Positions 12,501 to 25,128 of a stretch of DNA of 64,000 bases are shown one piece after another. Origin of the DNA: Chrysomallon squamiferum (taxonomy: Eukaryota; Mollusca; Gastropoda; Neomphalida; Peltospiridae); contig CM022671.1 in assembly GCA_012295275.1 (NCBI GenBank), positions 2,187,439 through 2,251,438 of the forward strand, in the 5' to 3' direction. The notes under the pieces are model-generated. The model was not told the DNA's origin and ran no database searches. It saw only the letters and a list, made by a program, of their open reading frames with translations. The position numbers and the translations under genes are program-made. Each line of letters starts with the position of its first letter. Position 1 is the first letter of the stretch.

Positions 12501-13643
12501 ATTTAAAGACTTCATTATATATATATTTCTAATAAAACAGGTTTATCCATATTTAATTTTATTCGTTTTGTTAAATGATATTAATAGATATTACTGATGA
12601 ACCTCGTGTAATTATTATTTTATATTTTTTATATTTTTTTTATTTGTAGGTTATGCGACAACACTTGAATTAATTATTGCATTCATTGTGTTTTTCGTTG
12701 TACTTTTAGCTGCTTATGTTATACGCAAGTAAGTTGTTATTAATCAGTTGTGTAATGAGTATAGTGTCCGAGCGCGAATGTTTGTTATTTTAATTGAGAT
12801 TTACACTCAGACATTTCTGTAGCATTTTATGAATACATATTTCACACCACATGTGTCTCTGATGTATGAAGTATTTCTTCATAAGCATTGTACATTTATT
12901 ATTAATGATCTGTAAACAATTTTTATGCTTATTTTATTTTATTTAGTACGCTAGTGTTAGGTCTGCCTGATTTAGTCTATGCATAAAGAAGACAATCGAA
13001 ATTTTTTTAAGTTACTCAATGTGTGTATATATATTTTACTTAATCAATGATTATCACTCATTCTCTAAGTATATGCGTGTGCATCAGTATCTGCCTGCGA
13101 GCTTGTTACATATTTGATTTAACTGTTATGTTTATAGAGGCTGTAATAAATGAAGACAACATATATGCGTTTGAAGGTGTGTGTGTGTGTGTGTGTGTGT
13201 GTTCTAATGCTATTTTAGCTGTATGGATTATTCACTTTTCCTGTCTCGCACTTTATTCATCTCTCAACATATAACGTAGTTCTGTTACTGTATATATGTG
13301 TTTTGTATCATTTCACGTTCCTTTACGTTCCGATAATAAATGTTCCTTGTGTGTAATTTCAATAGAATCCATAAAATATTGACTGATAAATGAATATTTA
13401 TTTTGTTACAGGAATAGGAAGAACGCTGAACATAAAGAACCGAATTCAGCACCTGAATCAGTTTCTTTGTCTGACAACACATCAACGGTTACTGATCACT
13501 ATGATCAAATTAATGAATCTCAGTTAGAGAGTTTCTCAGACATTTCATCAAATAACTCTGAACAAATTCCGTTATGTTTCAACAACAACAACAACAACCA
13601 GATATATTTGCATCCTACAGTAGAAGATGTTTTTATTCCTTAA
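8376..13643 (+). CDS. Multi-EGF-repeat type I membrane receptor (MEGF10/PEAR1/CED-1-like), six exons
   Basis: Exons 8376-8436, 10203-10343, 10790-11398, 11796-12263, 12650-12728 and 13412-13643 join through GT-AG introns (four phase 1, the last phase 2) to a 529-aa open frame. Residues 1-20 are a signal peptide (MQIDLIILCIICWCVS). Residues 21-426 hold about nine EGF/laminin-like units of the C-x-P-G-[WY]-[YFW]-G-x-x-C type. Residues ~430-451 are one membrane helix (LELIIAFIVFFVVLLAAYVI), followed by a basic stop-transfer segment. The ~77-aa tail is Ser/Asn-rich with HYDQI and IYLHP tyrosine sites and a short Asn run. Related receptors (Draper, CED-1, MEGF10, PEAR1) bind cell-surface ligands in engulfment or adhesion; that role is only inferred here. 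The YDQI site fits a YxxI SH2-type motif, but no NPxY is seen. A partial copy of the 3' half forms the gene at 43-45.5 kb. Confidence 0.88.
8780..9060. mobile_element. Possible DNA-transposon remnant in intron 1
   Basis: Within the first intron, G-rich text stands out from the AT-rich background: a GGGACAGAATGGGACAC motif near 8788-8812 and a GGGGCAGGTTGGGTCACTC motif near 8984-9006. Such 'no-match' G-rich edges often belong to old DNA-transposon or MITE copies. I see no transposase frame and no clear terminal repeats, so the call is tentative. Confidence 0.25.
9464..9523. repeat. (AAT)n followed by (AAAT)n microsatellite
   Basis: AAT run of about 45 bases followed by a short AAAT run, in intron 1 of the first receptor gene. 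The long Ile run readable on the other strand is only this repeat. Confidence 0.93.
13177..13202. repeat. (GT)n microsatellite
   Basis: GT dinucleotide run of about 25 bases in the last intron of the first receptor gene. Confidence 0.9.
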
Positions 13644-14639
13644 GTTTCATGACAAGGGAGAAAGAAAGGAGAATGAAAAAACAAAAGGATGAGATAAAAA
13701 ATGTGTTCAACATAAGTATAGCGTTTAGCTTGCGTGTTGAGAAGAATATTTTAGGTATTTACTCCAAATAATAATAATAATAATAATAAGAAGAAGAAGA
13801 AGAAGAAGAAATAGAAAACAAAAGAAAAGAAGAACAACCAAACACTGTGTTGTAATATAACAATACATAGACCAACGTAATATTTGTATCTCTAGTACAA
13901 ACATTACTTTTCTCTTTTCACAACCACTTAGGTATTAAAGCTTCTTTCATGTATTAGTTTCAAAGAGAAAAAAGAAGAAAAAAAAAAAATAATAAATACG
14001 AAGAAAGAAAACAACCACTGTTGTGATAGGTCACTGGACCAGTTCTCCTTAGTTCGCGTTCCTAGATGATTTCCCATTCCAGTCAGACTAACATGACTCG
14101 TTTATTACAGTACATGGAATGTGGACATTTTTCTTGATCCTGCTCAACAACTAATAATCTAAATCACTGGTAATGGACATAATATAAATCACATGATTAC
14201 TTAAAAATGTAACTGTAGAACTTTTATTGTTTGTTTCTAATTTCGAAAACATACTAACTACTTAATCTTTAATGTGTTCGAAATGTTTTGTTTAGATTAA
14301 AATTTATAATTTTTTGATGTAATTATTTATTTTGATGTTTACAAAGCTGTTAAAATTATTAATAAATCATTTAATTTTTGTGACGTCATTTATAATTTCA
14401 TTGTTTGTTCCTTTGTTGGCTTGTTTGCTTGTTTGTTCCATCATCCATTCATTTTTATTTATTTATTTATTTGAATATTTCCTTATTCATTAATTTTTAT
14501 TTAATTGTTAAATTAATTCAAGTTCAGGAATCTGTAGGTGACAGTTACATGAATCTCTTATTTTAACAATACAAAGCTAACCATCAATGTTGATACCAGA
14601 TCTTTCTGTTGAAGAAACAAAATTAGAAAACTATTCACC

Positions 14640-14845
14640 GTATTTCACTACTCGATTTAGTGCATTGCAGTTGTCGTAATTCTCCGAGAAGAAAGATTTC
14701 TAACTATAGAAATGAATATTTACTGAATAGAATTACTTGAGAATGCGAACGTGATCATGTTCAGTAATTTAATAGCTGACGTAATAACTTTAGATCACGC
14801 GAGTTTTCACGACTAATTAAATAACTAAAACAGGAAGTTATTTTG
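14640..14845 (-). repeat. Dispersed repeat family R1, inverted copy
   Basis: This stretch reads in reverse complement as the segments at 31780-31965 and 54025-54210, with a shorter copy at 54738-54820. Shared landmarks are a CGTGAAAACTC segment, a CACGATCACGTTCGCATTCTC segment and TTTCTTCTTGG..AATTA. It has no evident coding capacity. It could be a short non-autonomous element. Confidence 0.75.
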
Positions 14846-15924
14846 TGTTTTACTTATTCAAACAAGATTATTAAACTGGTTCTCTTAGCCGTGTTAAAAC
14901 TGTCGTCTACAATTTCTGTTTTTTTGATTCAAATGAACTATATAATGAATTTTTTTCTTTTTATTTATTTATTTATTAAGTAGTATAATAGTTGTTGCTG
15001 TTGTGGTGTTGTTGTTGTTGTACTGTGTTGATATGAACTTCTACTGAATTCATCATGATGTAATAAATAGAAATGTAACATTTAGCGGCAGACGACTAGT
15101 TATCTTATATCTTTTTCTATCAATTATTTCTCATGGTAATCTCTTTAATTATATAAACCGACAGCGAGAAAATACCAATGAACAAGTGAAAATAGATATA
15201 GATATATTTCTTATATTAAAAATATCTCTGACCAATTCTATTCATTGTATATAATTTAAATATCGTTTCTTTCTAAAAATCCAACATACATTTTGTAATA
15301 CCTTATGAAAACAGCTACATATTATAAGTAATCAGTTATACATGTTAATTTTATTGCTGAAAAATCTTCATAGTTAAAATAATAATAATAATAACAAACA
15401 TGAACAAGCAATGAGGAAGATACAAATGTTGTACAGTTATCTTTGCAAATCTTATTACATTTTCCGTGGTCAGCACCATGGTTGTGATCTTTCAAACGTA
15501 AATGACCTTGCTGACGCTGAAGTAATAATTAAGCTGTAGTTACAGTCGTCATGGATTTAACTAATCACATTAGTAAGTTGTATCCTCATCAGTAGCATTA
15601 GCACTAATATATCATATGTATTCAGACGAAGAAGCTGATTCCCATTTAGAATTTGATTCTTGACCGTAAACTTTAATTATTTTTTCTGTAATAAATAAAT
15701 GACTATTCTCAAATAATAATATGTAGAAAATTCTGCATTTGATAGAATAGAAATAAAAAATTTAGTGGAACTGAAATAACAAAAATACATAAAAATTAAA
15801 AGAAAGAGTGACCGAGAGAAATAGAAAATAATACACATAAACCTAAAATCAATATAAATAGGGTAAAAAAAAAGATATAAAAATAACTATGAATATTTCC
15901 TCTAGGAATTTATGTCTGGTGTGT

Positions 15925-16050
15925 ATCATGCGCTGTGGAAACAGAGATCAGTAGGTAACTTGATTCAGTCCTTATAACGCCTTTCTGGGAAATATTTCAG
16001 TACTCGCAAGAAAAGTTTTGTTCGTTTAAGCTTTCTTATCAGTGATAGAA
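15925..16050 (+). repeat. Dispersed repeat family R2
   Basis: A block with GAAATATTTCAGTA and CGTTTAAGCTTT. Direct copies occur at 19080-19215 and 50290-50440; inverted copies at 16870-16985, 23350-23475 and 58965-59110. Copies flank receptor-head exons on both sides, so they may have served as recombination sites. Function unknown. Confidence 0.7.
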
Positions 16051-16267
16051 AAAAAAAATAACAATTTGTTTTAATGCCATCTAAGTTATTACGGATATGT
16101 ATCAGTTCTCTTGTGTCAATTTATCAGTTATAACATTTCACATTTGACTTTTTCTATATCTACATGCCTGTGTTGTATGTACATCGTTTCTTCTGTTTCA
16201 GATTATTTTCTGATTTTAACTTTCATTCTTTATTTATTTAATTATTGTTTTCTTTTCTTTTGTTCAT

Positions 16268-16336
16268 TTGTTTTCGTTTATTTATTTATTTATTTATTTA
16301 TTTATTTGCTTATTTATTTATTTATTTATTTATTTT
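16268..16336. repeat. (TTTA)n microsatellite
   Basis: Tetranucleotide TTTA run of about 68 bases with one interruption. Confidence 0.93.
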
Positions 16337-16869
16337 GTAAAGGAATCTGCTCATAAACTAACTTGGTTCAGTATCTGAAATACCACGAAGAAGGAAATCT
16401 ATAGCAGTATGTTAATGATTAATATAATGTACCATGCAGTTTCTTTTTTTTCCCATTTTTAAAAATATTTTCACAAAATAATAATATATAGAATTAATTA
16501 ATTTATTTATGTATTTTATTGACTTCATGATAAGTTTTACTAAACATATTTTTTCACAAGGTTGTTTTGTTTTTCTGATTTTTAGATATATTTTATAACA
16601 AAACTCTTCTTTATGTTTTAAACATTACAGTTTATTGACTTGATGGTAAAATATATACGTGTTGTGTCTCTGCACATACACAACTAGTATGTAAATATAA
16701 TTATGTTGTCCTCTGTTTTCTTTTTAATTATTATTTTGTTCTTTTAAGTTCTCTGCTACTTTATTTAATGTGCACACAGATACACATACACAAAAAGCCA
16801 CATTTGTAAAGCTAGGACTTAAAAATATTAACTTAGATAACATTACATAATTATTTCTTTGTCTTCCAT

Positions 16870-16985
16870 TTCTGATATTAAAGCTTAAACGAGCAATTCT
16901 TTTCTTTTAAATACTGAAATATTTCCCAGAATAAGGTCATAAGGACTGACTTGTCAAGTTAATTACACCTTTCGGGCACTGTTTA
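16870..16985 (-). repeat. Dispersed repeat family R2, inverted copy
   Basis: Reverse-complement relative of the block at 15925-16050, so the two form an inverted pair about 0.8 kb apart. Confidence 0.65.
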
Positions 16986-17384
16986 TACAGTGTTTGTTTG
17001 TTGTTTTGTTTTTTTTCTCTTTGTTTTTTAACGCCTCTACAGTATACATTGTCTTGTTCTTGTTTTGTTTTTGACATATGTTCTTCGCTTGCAATCACAA
17101 ACACACATACACACACAGGTGTCCTCGAAAAAGTCAGACGTCCCATAACGCAGACGCATTAAAACAACACAAGTCACGGTTGAGCGCATTACTAATGACC
17201 TACCGTTTACCTTGAATAATACATGTAGAAAATAATAGAACAGTCTGATACAACTAAATATAGAATACAGAACAAAATGATATAAAATTAGATTTATTTC
17301 AAGATTTTAACACGTCCATTTTTATGATAATTTTAAAGGAATTTTAAAAGTAACTGAATGGGCTAAGCCTTTCATAAAAATGGA

Positions 17385-17725
17385 TTTTGCAGCCTGTAGA
17401 ACTACAATTTGCTCATCTGCAGAGAACACAATTTCATCGCAAGTCTGTGGTAGAGCAGAACTTATCTCTGTCTTACAGTGCACTGCTCACACTGGGAAAG
17501 GAAGGCAAACGAGGAACAGTTTATGATGGTTTCTTTGCAACCTCATCATTGTATATTTGCTTCATTGCTGTTGTTTCTTCTCTTGCTCGATTCCACAGTA
17601 TGTTTATTAATCGAGCAACATTCGGGTCACTTGGAAAATGCTTGTGTTCTTTTGTGTTCAGTATAAAAATGCCAAGTACCGTGCACTTCCCAAAACACGC
17701 TTTTCACATGCATCTGCAGTGAAGG
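17385..17725 (-). mobile_element. Degenerate MULE-like transposase fragment
   Basis: Read on the minus strand, three frames give consecutive peptide pieces: SDPNVARLINILWNRAREE.. with MKQIYNDEVAK, then VPRLPSFPSVSSAL, then ALPQTCDEIVFSADEQIVVL and AAKSIFMKG. The order resembles the segment before and at the start of the catalytic domain of Mutator-like (MULE/FLYWCH-type) transposases ('..IYxxE..LPxFxxVxSxLYRxR..LP....F.T.EQ..LL......FMDG'). There are stops after KKPS and after SSAL. This is family-level recognition from memory, so moderate confidence. A second copy lies at 47995-48330. Confidence 0.5.
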
Positions 17726-20469
17726 CTTCCCCACTGTATGAAATCAGTAGATGTAAGAAAAGACTTTAAATATGTACTGTGCAAAATAAAACAATACTGT
17801 GATGAAGTCTGACAGCTAATTGATTAACTCTAGCGGAGCACTAAAGCAGTCAGGGGTGTACAGGACACATTATATAACCCAATAAAGAATTTTGTCTATC
17901 AAATGGTTTGTCTGTCTTTCTGGAGGGAACCCGCCACATACATATATAATTATATAATTGTTAGTGTCTCTTTTGTAACGTTCTGCCTGCCGTTGTTGTT
18001 TTGACAAGTTTTATTTTAACTCTGTGATGGAAAAAGAATACAAATATGGCCACAAAGCATTATCTAAATGGAGAGCGGAGGTAGAGAGACAAATAGGCAG
18101 ACACAACGGTTATAGATAGATAATAATACATGGAGATTAAGAAATATACTGACTACAATAAGCAGACACAGACGTACACATGAAGATAGAGAGACGCACG
18201 GATGACAGATGGATAGACACCATATTTATAGGGAGATAGAAAGATAGACTGATTATAGAGATATACATGAAGATAGATAGTCTCATTACAGTTACTCAGG
18301 CAGACAGACAAACATATATTTCCTCTTCCACAAGTGCCAATACAGTTAGCTTACTTAATAATAAAATAAACGTATTTGCAGTCTACATTTAAATAGCATT
18401 CTTATATTCAAAGAAATCGTGCAGATAATAAAAGCTAAAGCCGAACCACTTTTTGACTGACTTCTGTTTTATTTTACTAAAAGTAACGATTTCTTTGTAT
18501 AAAGCTGTATATAGTTTGTTCATAGACATATTTTATACTCTCACTGTAGTTTTATTACAGCAGCAGTAATATTAGTAACGCTGAACTGTCTTTGTATTGT
18601 CCAGAAAAATCTCGTCAAACAGCAAATTATGAAGAAATTTTAAATTATTTTGTTTTATTCTTTCGTTCGCTCGTTCACTTTTAGTTCCTAATTCCGTAGT
18701 TTCCTAATTAATTTTCCCAATTTGTTTAACTTTTGCCATTGTCTATAGTGGCTTGAAACGACATATAGTTTGATTACTGTTCTAAATGTTAAATTATTCC
18801 ATTCATTTCTTTTTGGTATTTTGTTTTCTCGAAATAAAGCATTTTATTACATTTTTTTATTATATACTGCGATAGTGTACATTAATAGTATACACTAATC
18901 TCGTCCTAAAATAGCCAGTCAGAATTGGTAGAAACAAATTCAGTACTGCGTATCTTTCAAACAAAACTAAGTTTCGCCGTTTCTCAAAGTAAACGTTTAC
19001 GTAGCTTGTTTATCTCTGTGTTAGTGTATGGGGATAAAACAACAGATGTATAAATAAAATAACTGTGAAGATTTTCTCTGGGTGTTTATTCACTGGAAAT
19101 ATCATGCGCTGTGATCCAAAGGTGTAATTAGTCATTTCTTATGACGTCATAATGAGAAATATTTCAGTATTTAAAAGAAAAGGTTTGCTCGTTTAAGCTT
19201 TAATGATAGAAAAAAAAAATTGTGTAAAACCATCTAAGTTACTATGGATATGTATCAGTACTTTAGTGTCCAGTTATAAGTAATAGCTTTACAAATATCA
19301 CTTTATTTATATCTACAGGCTTATGTATATACATCTATATGTGTATGTATCTATGAATGTAGGCATATTAAATAAAGGACAAAGTAACTGCAAATTAAAA
19401 ATAAAACATTCAACTTAAGACGTATATGATGAAATGAATGAAGTTTTTTTTCTTCTTTTCTTTCTTTTTCTTTTCTTATCTCGTTTTTTTTCTTTTTCAC
19501 ATTTTTCTTCTTCTTTTTTATCTTTTATTCTTTCTTGATTTTTTTCTTTTTCTTTTCTTTCGTTCATTCCTTTTCATTTATTTATATATTTATTTATTTA
19601 TTTTGTAACCTTTGGCCACCAAAGGAAAATGCACATAAACTAGGTTCAGTATCTTAAATACCACGAAGAAGGAAATCCATAGCCATACATTAGTGATTAA
19701 TATAATGCTCTAAGTAACTTCTTTCTTTCTTATATTTTTAAAAATATTTTCACAAAAAAATAATAAACAGAATTAATTAATTTATGTTTTCATGGTCATT
19801 TTCACAAAACATATTTTGATTTTCTGATTTTTAAATATAATGTTTTTATAACAAGATTCATCTTCATGTTTTTAACATATTTATTATTCTTGTGTTGTTG
19901 CTGCTGCTGTAATAATAATAGCAACAGTGCTAATAGTAATTGTTGTTTATATTTATTTAATTAATCATTTTATTATTTTAGCTGTGTTATGTATATATAT
20001 ATATATATATATGTATGTAATTAAACATAGTTAATATTTATATATTACATCAATCTACATAGTCTTAGCTTCTTGTCTGGTTTAGTTTATAAAGATATTA
20101 ATCCAATAAGAATCAAATAATCACTTAAAAATTAGCTATAATTAGTCGATACCATTCCCAGACTAAAAATAAATAGATGAGGGAATGAATGAAATAATTT
20201 AACATAAAAGAAAAGTAATCTAACTATATGTCATATCTAAACACTATAGACAACGGCAAAATGTAAACAAATTGGGAAAGTTAATTAGGAAATCATAGAA
20301 TTAGGAATTAAAGAAATAAACTTAAAATTAACAGTCATCAGTCGATTGAATTCCGAGATTTAAACTGAGTAATTTAACACAAAAAAAAAAAAAAAAAATT
20401 TAACATGAAGACATCTTTCATTTCTTGATATTTAACTGTTTCAGGAGTATAAAGAAAAGGTGTAAAAAC

Positions 20470-20806
20470 ATGGGAGTTCTTCTCTTCTTACTCTTTACTG
20501 TACCATCCGTGTATTCTTTAGAGAAACCTCACTGTAAAGTACCCGGTGAATATAAACAGCATTCTTCCACACTCTGTCAAAGTGGATGTGAAGATAGATG
20601 GCAAGGAATCCAGTGTAGACGAAGATGTCCTGAGTTCTGTCTCAAATGTGATCGCGTGACTGGAAACTGTTCTGGACAGTGCAAAGACGGTTATTTTGGA
20701 ATCAGTTGTTCATCTGAATGTTTGGAATGTTCACAGTGTGACGCAGATGGTGTCTGTATTAACAGTGGAACCACTGGAAATAGTACAACACCAGCAGTAT
20801 ATATCT
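20470..20806 (+). CDS. Short EGF receptor head exon without its own membrane exon (partial gene)
   Basis: The exon follows a TTTCAG acceptor ending at 20444 and begins to code at MGVLLFLLFTVPSVYS, a signal peptide. The mature part is PHCKVPGEYKQ then two EGF-like units: CQSGCEDRWQGIQCRRRC..CLKCDRVTGNC and CKDGYFGISC..CSQCDADGVC. A GTGAGT donor follows (phase 1), as in the paralogue at 51654, whose first exon has the same 337-nt length. The Met used is the one conserved in all family members; the upstream Met codon of the 43 and 60 kb copies is ATA here. Downstream similarity to block A copy 2 ends near 21.4 kb, so the matching membrane and tail exons are missing. The nearest in-phase membrane exon is at 26544. 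The gene is either truncated or spliced to that exon. Confidence 0.65.
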
Positions 20807-21109
20807 GTGAGTTACTTTACTGTGTTATTGTTCAGTCATAGATTATAATTTTAAATTTGTATTTATTTATTTATTTATTTATTTGTTTCTTTGTTTGCTT
20901 ATTTTAATTTATTTCTTATTTAATTTGTTAGATACTAAATGATTAGATACTAATAATAATGCTATTGATGAGATTACAGTTTACTTATTTATATAATTAA
21001 TTATAACAACAATGATAACTACAACTACTTCTATTACTAGCTCTTCTAACATTGCTGTTGCTGCTGTAATACAAATACGGCGCAAGTATGAAGCAGGTCT
21101 GCAAGGAAT

Positions 21110-21350
21110 GTTTAAAATAAATGTATCAGGATGAACAAAATAAAAGTAAAGTTAGGGTATAAAATAGGTGTAAAATGAGAGCATAAAATAAATGCATAGT
21201 GAAAGTATAAAATAAGTTTAAAGTGATGTCTAAAAATGGGTGCAGTGAATAATATATATGTAATAAGTGCATGGTGAAGTATATAAGTGAACAGCGAGCG
21301 TATAAACATTAATGTGTTTATAGTGAGTGTATAAAAATTAATACTTGTCC
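21110..21350. repeat. Degenerate minisatellite
   Basis: Imperfect ~18-21 bp units of the form AGTGAARGTATAAAATAAGT, A/G-rich on this strand. The block recurs at 52320-52500 and the same type recurs at 25690-26230 and 61565-62105. Confidence 0.8.
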
Positions 21351-21927
21351 AATGAACGTATCCATAATAAAACTAGTTCTGTGAGAGTACAAAGTAAATG
21401 TTCACAGAAGGTACTCTCAACAATGTTCATTGAATAAATAATAAATATTTACATCGGAAAGAAATAAAAAAACTAGTACCCCAAGAAACAACAGCAACAA
21501 CACTAATACAACTGTAGTGTTAATCTGTTGGTATATTATTACAGACAAAGAAGCGTAAATATAGTTGTAGTGTTAATAAGTTAGAAGACTGTTATAGACA
21601 CTGAATACTGTATAGTTATCTAAAGATATTCACTCAAGGGTGAAATGTGAGTCATTTTATACAAATTATATATTACGTTAAAAGGTACATGTAAAGGATC
21701 ATTTGTTGACTACCAGCACAGACTTACCTCGCGTGACAGCTCAGATTAACAGATAAAAGGTCTTTTCTGAGGACTCCTTGAATGTTTATCAACAAAAGGC
21801 GATATTTCTACTTGCTTATCAACGATCTTGTTATGTTATTCTGTAACTGAGCTGGGTGACAAGAACCATGGAACTAAAAAACATGCTTCTTCTTTTTATA
21901 CTACTATTCTGCTTCTTGATAGAAGGC

Positions 21928-21978
<51 letters not shown>

Positions 21979-21979
21979 T
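21928..21979. repeat. (AAT)n microsatellite
   Basis: AAT run of about 50 bases. The same site in block B copy 2 (57385-57438) has a similar run. Confidence 0.95.
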
Positions 21980-22798
21980 CATTTCTTTCTTTCTTTATTT
22001 ATTTATATATGTTAATATGACAAACAATCGGTGTAATACATAATATGAATGGAAGTTTTGTATTTAGAAGTCTTGTAAATTAATTAAAATTATTTCTTCA
22101 TCTTTAATCTTTCTTTCTTTATTCCTTTGTGCTTCTCTTTTTTCTTTATTTCTTTCGGATTTTATTTACCCCTTATTTTATTATTTCTTCTATCTTTCTC
22201 GTAGTATCTTTTAAATTTATTTATCATATTTTATATAGACAAGTCAATAACATTGTAACTATTTTTTATTCAAGATATTTACACAAGTAAATGTGTTTTT
22301 TCGTTATTTCTTCTCTCTCCTTCTTTTCTCTTTACTACTTATTATCTTGAAAACAAATAAATTGTCAACTGAAAGATTTTTCTTATGTAATTTGTATTTC
22401 ATTCTTATATTTATTTATTTATTGATATATTCAAAAACAACAACTACAACAACAACAAAAAAAAAACGTTCGTTACAAGGCATACTATTTCTAACACGTA
22501 ACATTTTTATATTTGTTATAATATTAATTTAAAAAACACAAACAAAACACTGTCATCTGTAGACGTTATAACATACGTATGTCGTAAAGCTAACTAATAA
22601 TACACAAATGACTTTTGTCAGGTGTTTCGTTACGGATTATATACACCAAGAAAAATGTCAGCTCTGTCGTCTTAACTACAGAAACACATTAACGTGTTTA
22701 TCAGAGGAAGCCGTTGTGAAGCAAGCCTTTCATAGTCTTTTTCTCTTAAAAGACGGGGCTGAGCGTGTCTTTGTTACCAATCTTTTTCATACCAGTGG

Positions 22799-22806
22799 TA
22801 TAAAAA
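22799..22806 (+). promoter_or_regulatory. Candidate TATA box upstream of the 24.5-kb head exon
   Basis: TATAAAAA inside a ~140-base stretch (22760-22900) of higher GC that is almost unchanged at 58130-58270 in block B copy 2. Both lie about 1.7-2 kb upstream of a head exon that begins at a splice acceptor, so a non-coding first exon upstream is expected. The 102-aa frame across it at 22.6-22.9 kb is broken in the other copy, which favours a regulatory rather than coding reason for conservation. Inference only. Confidence 0.3.
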
Positions 22807-25128
22807 TACAGATCTCCGTCTACGTAAAGAAATATACACTGTTATTAGGTCTTTCTTGTGCTCAAGTGTCATTGCTATTTATCGTTACTAAGATCACTGT
22901 GACATGCATTGAATAGTTGTTTTATTCTGTGTCGTAAGTTGAAAGATTAAATGATTACACTGGTACCAGGATCTGAGTGGAAAACAGTAAAACAAAAACA
23001 GTAGGGAAAACAAAACTAAATTAAAAATGTCTTATACATTAAGGTTTACAGATTTGATGATAAAATAAATACGTGTTATGTCTGTGTGACTGTACATCTA
23101 GTATGTAAATATAATTATACTGTTGTCTGTTTTCTTTTAAACTATTTTTTTATATGTTCTCAGTCGCTTTATTTAATAAGGACACATTCATACATAGATA
23201 CACATACATATGCCTTTACATATATATAAAGTAAATTTGTAAAGCTAGGACTTAAAACTTTACAGCAGAGTACTGATTCATCCCGATAGTCACGTAGATG
23301 ATATTACATAATTATTTGTTTCTTTCTTTTCTGTCTCTGATATTAAAGATTCAACGAGCAAAACTTTTCTTTTAAATACTGAAATATTTCTCAGAATGAT
23401 GTTATAAGGACTGACTTGTCAAGTTAATTACACCTTTGGGTCACTGTTTACAGAGCGCATGATACACATCAGTGAATAAATTCCTACAGGAACTATTCAT
23501 TCTTATTTTTTATATATGTTCTTAGTAATGTAGACCACATACATTGACAGAAAAATAAACAAGCTAAGTGGAAAAAAACTTCGTCTTAGTTTTGTTTGAA
23601 AGATATAAAGTACTGAATTTATTTCCCAAAGTTCTGACTGATTATTTTATGACAAGTTTGGTGTAAACTATTAAAGTGATTCGAACGCAGTGAGAAATCA
23701 GTTAAATGATTAATTTGATGATAAATTAAGAGTTTAAATCAGTAAATGATGATAAATTAAGAGTTTATTAATATATATAAAAAAAAAACATTTGTATCCT
23801 GAATTATACAGTCAAATAGTTATTGCTAAAGTTTTATCGGTGTTTAAAACTGTTAACCTCCCTTTAATAAAATTATGTTGAAACAGGAAGATGAAATAGA
23901 CCTCCTACTGACAGAATATTTCTTGAATTTTTCTAAGTGTTAATGATTATAAACTCCATTTTTACTATATTAAGTTGTAGTTTTAATTACCTATTTATTT
24001 GTTTATTTTTACATTTGGTATTATTCTTCTCAATGACTACCTTCTTCTTATAATATTATTTTATGGAAATAAATATTATGAACTGTTTTACTGTCATGTG
24101 GCATTTTAATAAACAATATAATTTAATTATTAGAAGACAGTAGATATTAGCAACTAAATAAAATTACAAGTCATTTCATGTGATTATAGACACCAACAAA
24201 ATTTAAACAAATTGGGAATCAAATTGGGAATCAAATAAAAGGTTACCGAATTTGAAACTAAGGAAATAAAGTTTAAAATTAAATGTAACTAGCCGATACA
24301 ATTCCGAGACTAAAAATGAACGAAAGAATGACTGAATAAAATTAACTAATTTAAAAAAATAAAAAAATAAAAAATAAATAAATAAAATTTAACAGACATA
24401 TTTCATTTATTGATATTTTGTTGTTCCAGGAATTTGAAGAAAATGTGTAAAACCATGGGAGGTCTTATCTTCTTACTCTTTATTCTACCATCCGTGTATT
24501 CTTCAATAAAACCTCACTGTAAAGTACCCAGCGAATATAAACAACGTATACATTCTTCCACAGTTTGTCAAAGTGGATGTGAAGATGGATGACACGGTGA
24601 CCATTGTAGACGAATGTGTCATAAGTTCTGTGTGAAATGTGATCGCGTGACTGGAAATTGTTCTGGACAGTGCAAAGACGGTTATTTTGGAGATCACTGT
24701 TTCATTCCCTGTCACCACTGTAGTGCTGGATGTGACGCTAAAGGCGAATGTAGTAAATCTACAAAACCAACACCATCAGCTAGCATCAGCAAGTTACTTT
24801 ACAGAATTATTATTATTCAGTCGTGGTTTATCATTTATATACACTGGTGACTTTCAGTTTTTCGGACTAATAGAATGCAGCACCAGTCCGGAAAATTCAA
24901 AAGTCTGGAAAGCAACCTAAAATTTACCGAAACATTAAACTTTAGTACAACTGTATAATATATTTATGTAATATTGTAAGAACAGTATAGAGAGACGCCT
25001 TATTCAAGAAGTTCTATCATTCCTGACTGACACTAAGATGCATGTTTTATTTTTTTTCTCTCCCTTGTTCCCATATAATGTATTGTTAGTCCCCAAAAAT
25101 CTATTTTAGTAGGTGAAATAATGAAACA

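Larger units (their letters stand above)
13644..17340. other. Intergenic region downstream of first receptor gene
   Basis: No coding exon supported. The first ~850 bases (3' UTR and flank, with AAT/AAG tracts at 13769-13811 and AATAAA at 13991-13996) recur at 45.5-46.5 kb. A dispersed repeat lies at 14640-14845 (inverted against 31.8 and 54.0 kb). A second repeat family occurs at 15925-16050 and, inverted, at 16870-16985. A TTTA tract covers 16268-16336. Confidence 0.7.
17210..21370. repeat. Segmental duplication block A, copy 1
   Basis: Colinear with 47850-52730. Matching landmarks include the transposase fragment, the AGACACAACGGTTATAGATAG segment, the short-receptor head exon and the tandem AAGTATAAAATAAGT-type minisatellite. 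Copy 2 has an extra segment at about 49360-50110. Similarity stops near 21370-21400, before the membrane and tail exons that copy 2 keeps at 52858-53593. Confidence 0.88.

Noticed and set aside
13412-13643. Full ITAM in the long-receptor tail
   Set aside because: Only one YxxI site (YDQI) fits; the second tyrosine (YLHP) does not, and spacing is too long.
22608-22916. 102-aa plus-strand frame
   Set aside because: Broken by indels and stops in the duplicate at 57.9-58.3 kb; conservation better explained by regulatory sequence.
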